DNA of 61,565 bases. Source: Desulfobulbaceae bacterium (GTDB lineage Bacteria > Desulfobacterota > Desulfobulbia > Desulfobulbales > Desulfobulbaceae). Location: positions 1 through 61,565 of the forward strand of contig JANTGH010000002.1 in the NCBI GenBank assembly GCA_024763055.1, written 5' to 3'. Both the position numbers and the translations under genes were made by a program. Of the stretch, positions 57,711-61,565 are shown one piece after another (position 1 is the first letter of the stretch; every line of letters starts with the position of its first letter). Below the pieces are notes generated by a model. That model did not search any database, had not been told where the DNA came from, and saw only the letters and a program-made list of their open reading frames with translations.

Positions 57711-58873
57711 TGCATGCGTCCCCGGCAGAGCTTTTCCCTGCCGAATAGTTCATGTATTTTATCAATAGTTTTATTCAACGCATTATTTTTACGATTATTT
57801 TTATTTACATCATGAAAAAGTGAAAGTTGATGTACCTGCGGAAAGATATCCCTGCAGCAAAGACTGATACTGCGGATCCGCACCCGTCGCCGCCAGCAGC
57901 GAAACAATGCGGTTATTGCCGCCTGTTCCAGGTCCTGGTCCAGAAAAACGGGAATCTTGCAGGCAGACTGGCGCTCGCACGACATGCCGTCACTGTAGAG
58001 CAGTTGTATTGTGATTTTGCGACAGGACAATTTTTGTCTGCGCAGTCCATACCCTGCCTGCCTGGCCAACGACAACACCGCCGGGCGGATTATTTGTTCG
58101 CTATTGCTGTCCTGTGCCAGATGATGCCGGAAAAAAAACCGTCTTTTATTGTTTGCCGGGGCCTGAACCGGAGTCTGGTCAATGCCGTGCAGGGAATTGT
58201 ACAGAATGTCGGCCCGCCTGCCGCAGAGGACGCGCAACTCCTGCCGGGACAGGGCCGCTGCCTGGCCGATCCGCGCAAGGCCGACTTCACGGAGACGGTT
58301 GTACTGCCGAGGCTGCAAAGTCGGCAGCAGGGCAAGGGGCAGGGGGGCAAGAAATGCGCGTTCTTCACCCTGGGCAACAATATATTCGCCGCAGGGTTTG
58401 ACAAGACGGCTGGCCACCTTGGCGATAAGTTTATTGGGGCCGATCGACCAGATGGGGTCAAGCCCCAGGTCTTTGCGCAGGGTCTTGCGGATGCGCCAGC
58501 CGATATCCGGCGGCGGCCCGAAAAGTCTGTGGCTGCCGGTCACGTCCAGGTACAGGTGCCCCTGGCCTTCGGCACGCTCCACCCGGGGGCTGAAGGGGAG
58601 CACGCGGCGGATACAGCACTGGATGGCCTTTTCATACTGTTCGGGGCGTGGCAATAAAACGTGCGCTTTGCGGCACCGCCTACGGGCGTTAATAAGCGAC
58701 ATGCCCTTGCGCACCCCGTCCCGGTAGGCTTCCTCGCTCATGTCATAGACCGTGGCCCTGGCTGCCTGCGGCGCAATAATCAGGGGCCTGTCCTGCAGGC
58801 TGTTGTCCTTCAGTCGTTCCACGGCCACGCTGAAATCGGCAATGTTCAGGTGGATTATTGTTCTTTCACGCAT
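57707..58873 (-). CDS. imuB: ImuB-type inactive Y-family polymerase
   Basis: A 388-aa Y-family protein that acts as the hub between DnaE2 and the sliding clamp. The active-site acids are lost: the usual first Asp is Asn10 in IHLNIADF, and the D-E pair before YLDVTGS is replaced by Q/G. A textbook beta-clamp motif, QLSLF, lies near the C-terminus. I place the start at ATG 58873 (MRERTIIHLN); the upstream open part has no likeness to the family. It overlaps dnaE2 by 4 bp. No imuA/sulA-like gene is adjacent. Confidence 0.9.
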   Translation of the reverse strand: MRERTIIHLNIADFSVAVERLKDNSLQDRPLIIAPQAARATVYDMSEEAYRDGVRKGMSLINARRRCRKAHVLLPRPEQYEKAIQCCIRRVLPFSPRVERAEGQGHLYLDVTGSHRLFGPPPDIGWRIRKTLRKDLGLDPIWSIGPNKLIAKVASRLVKPCGEYIVAQGEERAFLAPLPLALLPTLQPRQYNRLREVGLARIGQAAALSRQELRVLCGRRADILYNSLHGIDQTPVQAPANNKRRFFFRHHLAQDSNSEQIIRPAVLSLARQAGYGLRRQKLSCRKITIQLLYSDGMSCERQSACKIPVFLDQDLEQAAITALFRCWRRRVRIRSISLCCRDIFPQVHQLSLFHDVNKNNRKNNALNKTIDKIHELFGREKLCRGRMQ

Positions 58874-58969
58874 AAATGTATAGGAAATGTAAAGTTGCAG
58901 CTCGCAGAAAGTCCGGCAGGAGAGTGGAAAAAATACATAAAACAGGGAATTATTTAATCGCAGAGTTCT

Positions 58970-59206
58970 GTTTACCCGCAAAGCGGGTATGCAACCCCAT
59001 CGAATCACCAAGGGTTACTGTGTTTGTTACACCGCAAAGCAGTGTAACAAGAAAAAAACGTAGCCCACGACGCATTGCGTGATGCTGCGGGAACTCCGTG
59101 GTGCCTGCTGCCCTGGGCCTCGTAACACCGCTCTGCGGTGTTACGCGACAACGTTTGCCGAGCGAAAAACTTGCCCACCCGCTCTGCGGGTAAACGGAGT
59201 TCCCTG
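58970..59206. repeat. Mosaic of short hairpins
   Basis: Within the 492-bp gap upstream of imuB are four stem-loops: TACCCGC/GCGGGTA (58973-58989), GTTACACCGC/GCAGTGTAAC (59026-59048), GTAACACCGC/GCGGTGTTAC (59122-59144) and CCCGC/GCGGG near 59178-59190. GGGAACTCCGT (59089-59099) also pairs with ACGGAGTTCCC (59194-59204). Nothing is coding. Confidence 0.8.
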
Positions 59207-59226
59207 GTTACAAAAAAAAATCATAA

Positions 59227-59290
59227 CCGTAGGGGCGAATTTATTCGCCTGAACAGGGTGCCATGCAGGCGAATAAATTCGCCCCTACGG
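59227..59290. repeat. Perfect 25-bp inverted repeat
   Basis: The left arm 59227-59251 begins CCGTAGGGGCGAATTTATTC and the right arm 59266-59290 is its exact reverse complement, around a 14-base loop. This kind of GTAGGGGCGAAT repeat is widespread in environmental bacterial genomes by my recollection. It lies between imuB and the DUF72 gene and would fold into a strong hairpin in the operon transcript. Confidence 0.9.
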
Positions 59291-59365
59291 AATGATGCTT
59301 AACCAGAGAGAGTGACTATATTGTTCTCCGTTGTAATCGTGTAATTCCATAGCAGTGGATCAATG

Positions 59366-60199
59366 TCATTGTTGTGTTTGACCTTGCCGGACAAGGCGGG
59401 TCATGGAGCGGGCGTTGTTTACGGCCTGACCGGCAACATGATTATTGAAAAAAAGAACGCCCCGGCGGCACTGTTCGGCCATGGCCGGTATTTTTTGCTC
59501 CGTCCAGTCGCGCAGTTCCTGCTCGCTGTAGGTGTAATCAAACTGTTTCTGCATGTGGCCGGAAAACCAGCCGTCACGGTTGCGGCCATGCAGGCGCACA
59601 TAGAAAAGATCGGGCGAGGTCACCACGTCAAGTGTGGGAAAAAGATTTGCCAGGGCCGGGGCGTCAACCGTTACCAGGCTAACCCTGCGTTCCCGCAGGC
59701 CTGCAAATACCGCATCCACGGCCCAGGAGCGGTGACGAAATTCCACGGCCAGGGGCAGCTTGTGCAGGCTGTCAAGCAGCCGGGCAAGGTACTGCCGGTT
59801 CTCTCTGGTTCGGTGGAAGGAAGTCGGAAACTGAATGAGCACGGCCAGCAGCCGTCCGCTGGTCAGCAGCGGTGTTATACCCTGAATATAGCTCCTTGCG
59901 TGCTCCAGCCAGTTATCGCTGATTTCATGGGTCATGGTCCGGGTCAGTTTGGCGGTGAAATAAAAAAAAATTCTTTTTTCCACCCGCTCCAGCATCCGCT
60001 CCATGATTTCAGCCCGCGCCATCTGGTACCAGGTATAATTCAACTCAACCACGCTGAAGGCACGGCTGTACAGGTCCAGCATCCGGCCCGAGGGCGTTTT
60101 CTTTGGATAAAAACCGGCGTCAATCCATTCGGGATAGGAATAGCCGCTGGTGCCGATGAACAGCTCGCAGCCGTTTATGGTCAGGGTTTTGCCGGTCAT
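59366..60199 (-). CDS. DUF72 family protein (YecE-like)
   Basis: A 277-aa protein of the DUF72 TIM-barrel family, biochemical function unknown. It shows FIGTSGYSYPEWI near the N-terminus, VVELNYTWYQM, AVEFRHRSW near residue 150, and FYVRLHGRN. Its place between lexA and imuB-dnaE2 on the same strand suggests LexA control, and DUF72 genes are seen near DNA-repair genes in other bacteria. The ATG is 2 bp from a palindromic element. Confidence 0.9.
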   Translation of the reverse strand: MTGKTLTINGCELFIGTSGYSYPEWIDAGFYPKKTPSGRMLDLYSRAFSVVELNYTWYQMARAEIMERMLERVEKRIFFYFTAKLTRTMTHEISDNWLEHARSYIQGITPLLTSGRLLAVLIQFPTSFHRTRENRQYLARLLDSLHKLPLAVEFRHRSWAVDAVFAGLRERRVSLVTVDAPALANLFPTLDVVTSPDLFYVRLHGRNRDGWFSGHMQKQFDYTYSEQELRDWTEQKIPAMAEQCRRGVLFFNNHVAGQAVNNARSMTRLVRQGQTQQ

Positions 60200-60200
60200 T

Positions 60201-60370
60201 AGGGGCTGTAAAGAAATAAGTGTAACAATTTTGCGCAGAAATTTTGTTCATTTTCAAGGCGCGTAATGAGTTGCATAGTCTCTTCTATTCAGCTCCTTAC
60301 GCAACGTAGAAAATGGGCAAAAGGGCAAGCAGGATGTTACAGTTATTTTTGCACAGTCCCTTACAGCCCT
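60201..60370. repeat. Long imperfect inverted repeat between lexA and DUF72
   Basis: The termini are AGGGGCTGTAA (60201) and TTACAGCCCT (60361-60370). Arms share AAATAA-TGTAACA, TTTTG--CATTTTC and GCGTAA-GAG over about 80 nt each. The right terminus supplies the last codons and stop of lexA. MITE-like; no ORF. Confidence 0.7.
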
Positions 60371-61005
60371 GTCATTTGTTTTGGCCCGCGCTGCAGACCG
60401 ATAACCCGGCCCTGGATCAGCACCTGGCCCAGGCCGTAGCGCATGGGCAAATATTTTTTATTTTCCGGCCGCAGTTCAATGTGATCGCCCTGGTAGAAAA
60501 AACGCTTTACCGTGGCATCGTCTCCATCGATCAGGGCAACGACGATCTCACCGTTTTCGGCAAACTGCCGGGGTTCGCAAATGGCCAGGTCATTGTGGAG
60601 GATACCTGCATCCTGCATGGAATCACCCTGCACCCGCAGGGCAAAGAGGTTGTCGCCCCGGTAGATGCGCCCATCCACGACAATATCTCCCGCCCATTCC
60701 TGTTGTGCGTACAGGGGCAAACCAGCGGCGACCCGGCCGACAATGGGGACCCTGCGTGCGGCAGTATTTTTCCGTTTACTTTCATGATTCTTCGGGGCGA
60801 GCTGAATAATGCGGCTGTACCGGCCCTGGCGTTGCAGCCATCCCTTATGCTCAAGTACGCGCAGCAGCTCAGCCACGGCCGTATGGCTGACGCCAAGGTC
60901 TGCGGCCGCCTGCCTGAGGCTTGGCGCCCGGCCGGTATCATCAATCCTGTCCTTGAGATACTCAAAAACCCGTTGCTGTTTTTCGGTCAATGGTACAGGG
61001 GACAT
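60361..61005 (-). CDS. lexA: LexA repressor
   Basis: SOS repressor and self-cleaving protease. The 214-aa product has an N-terminal winged helix (LTEKQQRVFEYLKDRI, SLRQAAADLGVSHTAV), the Ala-Gly cleavage site in RVAAGLPL, the catalytic Ser in GDSMQDAGI, and Lys in ATVKRF. The start at ATG 61005 follows AGGA; a TTG 14 codons upstream is less likely. It heads the minus-strand lexA-DUF72-imuB-dnaE2 cluster. It may be a second, cassette-specific LexA; the window does not show whether another exists. Confidence 0.92.
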   Translation of the reverse strand: MSPVPLTEKQQRVFEYLKDRIDDTGRAPSLRQAAADLGVSHTAVAELLRVLEHKGWLQRQGRYSRIIQLAPKNHESKRKNTAARRVPIVGRVAAGLPLYAQQEWAGDIVVDGRIYRGDNLFALRVQGDSMQDAGILHNDLAICEPRQFAENGEIVVALIDGDDATVKRFFYQGDHIELRPENKKYLPMRYGLGQVLIQGRVIGLQRGPKQMTGL

Positions 61006-61043
61006 GCTTGTTCCTGGTTGTTTTTCCGTCTCGTGCCGGTGCA

Positions 61044-61065
61044 ACAATAAATGTAAAGGTATTGT
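61044..61065. promoter_or_regulatory. Candidate LexA operator
   Basis: A perfect dyad ACAATA-N10-TATTGT ends 39 bp upstream of the lexA start codon. Its location fits autoregulation. A partial match, TTTACATTT, recurs just upstream of imuB. Confidence 0.45.
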
Positions 61066-61257
61066 ACAGGCTGCAGGGCCGTCATGTCAAGGAAATATAT
61101 AATCCGTCTTCCTTGGTGCCGGTTCCTGCACGCTGCGGGGAAATGAATATCGGCAAGAAAGAACTTGCCACCTTTCAGGACAAGCGTTATAGCGGGCAGA
61201 ATAATGACATAGTAGTAAAAAGTCTTCAAATCCGTAATGCTGCATTCTACCAATCTC

Positions 61258-61292
61258 GTCATTCCCGCGGTCTGTTAGGCGGGAATCCAGTT
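61258..61292. repeat. REP-like palindrome ATTCCCGC...GCGGGAAT
   Basis: CGTCATTCCCGC and GCGGGAATCCAG surround a short loop, the form of common dRS3/REP-type repeats. The rest of the segment from 61066 to 61419 holds no gene or other motif that I can support. Confidence 0.7.
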
Positions 61293-61419
61293 GTTTCAAT
61301 GCGTTATGGATCCCCGTCCCCGACTAAAGATCTCGAGGATGACGCACTACTTCGGGGATGACGAATTTGAAGATTTTAACTGCCTTGGCCCTTTTTACGG
61401 TCCATCAATAATGATGAAC

Positions 61420-61565
61420 TCGTAAAAAGTACAGACAGTGCTTAAAGATGGCTAAGTAAAAACACAGGTATACAAGGAGTAGTGTTCTGTGGCGGGTCTT
61501 AACTATACATGTAGTATGTTGAGAATCGCCACAGGACACACGACGCAGTAGATCGAAGTTTTTAC
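61420..61565 (+). repeat. Dispersed palindromic element A, copy 2 (cut by window end)
   Basis: It starts TCGTAAAAA (61420) and has the hairpin arms GTGTTCTGTGGCG (61482-61494) and CGCCACAGGACAC (61527-61539). The flanking parts CTTAAAGATGGCTAAGTAAA and GTAGATCGAAGTTTTTAC are nearly identical to copy 1, but the stem sequence differs with pairing conserved. Confidence 0.85.

Noticed and set aside
58970-59206. CRISPR array
   Set aside because: Hairpins differ in sequence and spacing, there is no constant repeat-spacer pattern, and no cas genes are present.
61086-61257. Short ORFs at the right end of the window
   Set aside because: No ribosome-binding sites or family likeness; they cross the REP-like palindrome.

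Overview
This window is chromosomal DNA from a bacterium. Gene content and order (serA, ispE, tRNA-Gln, prs, rplY, pth, carD, then rluD, coaE, rho, rpmE, prfA, prmC, murA), multihaem cytochromes, sigma-54 two-component systems and a probable selenocysteine codon all fit a sulfur-metabolising member of the Desulfobacterota, most likely near Desulfobulbales. That placement is inferred from gene content; no database was searched. I found no prophage, insertion-sequence transposase or CRISPR array.

Positions 1-38000 are mostly housekeeping genes with respiratory and regulatory inserts. glnS (partial) and gltX lie on the minus strand. From 2.9 to 16.3 kb there is a long plus-strand run for serine, isoprenoid, PRPP, translation, transcription termination and cell-wall functions. 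A PilS/PilR-like pair (16.3-19.4 kb), a frameshifted tatC, an aldolase and a sugar epimerase follow. At 23.15-25.4 kb lies an octahaem tetrathionate-reductase-family cytochrome whose reading frame contains one in-frame UGA followed by a good bacterial SECIS-like hairpin, and directly behind it a membrane cytochrome b. Small heat-shock proteins, adk, purC, and groups for nucleotide, amino-acid and PEP-synthase regulation follow.

The most unusual region is 34.4-48 kb. A sigma-54 regulator and a histidine kinase with a Tll0287-like haem (CxxCH) sensor domain sit back-to-back with an operon that has a near-consensus sigma-54 promoter and two dyad sites exactly 60 bp apart. The operon encodes small membrane proteins and a YeiH-type transporter with a large soluble insert. 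Next comes a tight six-gene plus-strand run: universal stress protein, unknown membrane-anchored protein, radical SAM/SPASM protein, Hanks kinase fused to USP and CZB domains, metallophosphoesterase, and a second Tll0287-like haem sensor fused to a degenerate protein kinase. I read this as one signalling island linking a haem or redox sensor to two output chemistries.

The right end (48.7-61 kb) has a CDF transporter, pepN, a TPR protein and a LexA-DUF72-ImuB-DnaE2 mutagenesis cassette on the minus strand.

The intergenic DNA is rich in short palindromic repeats of several families. The best is a ~160-bp element present at both ends of the window, whose hairpin arms differ between copies by three compensatory base-pair changes.
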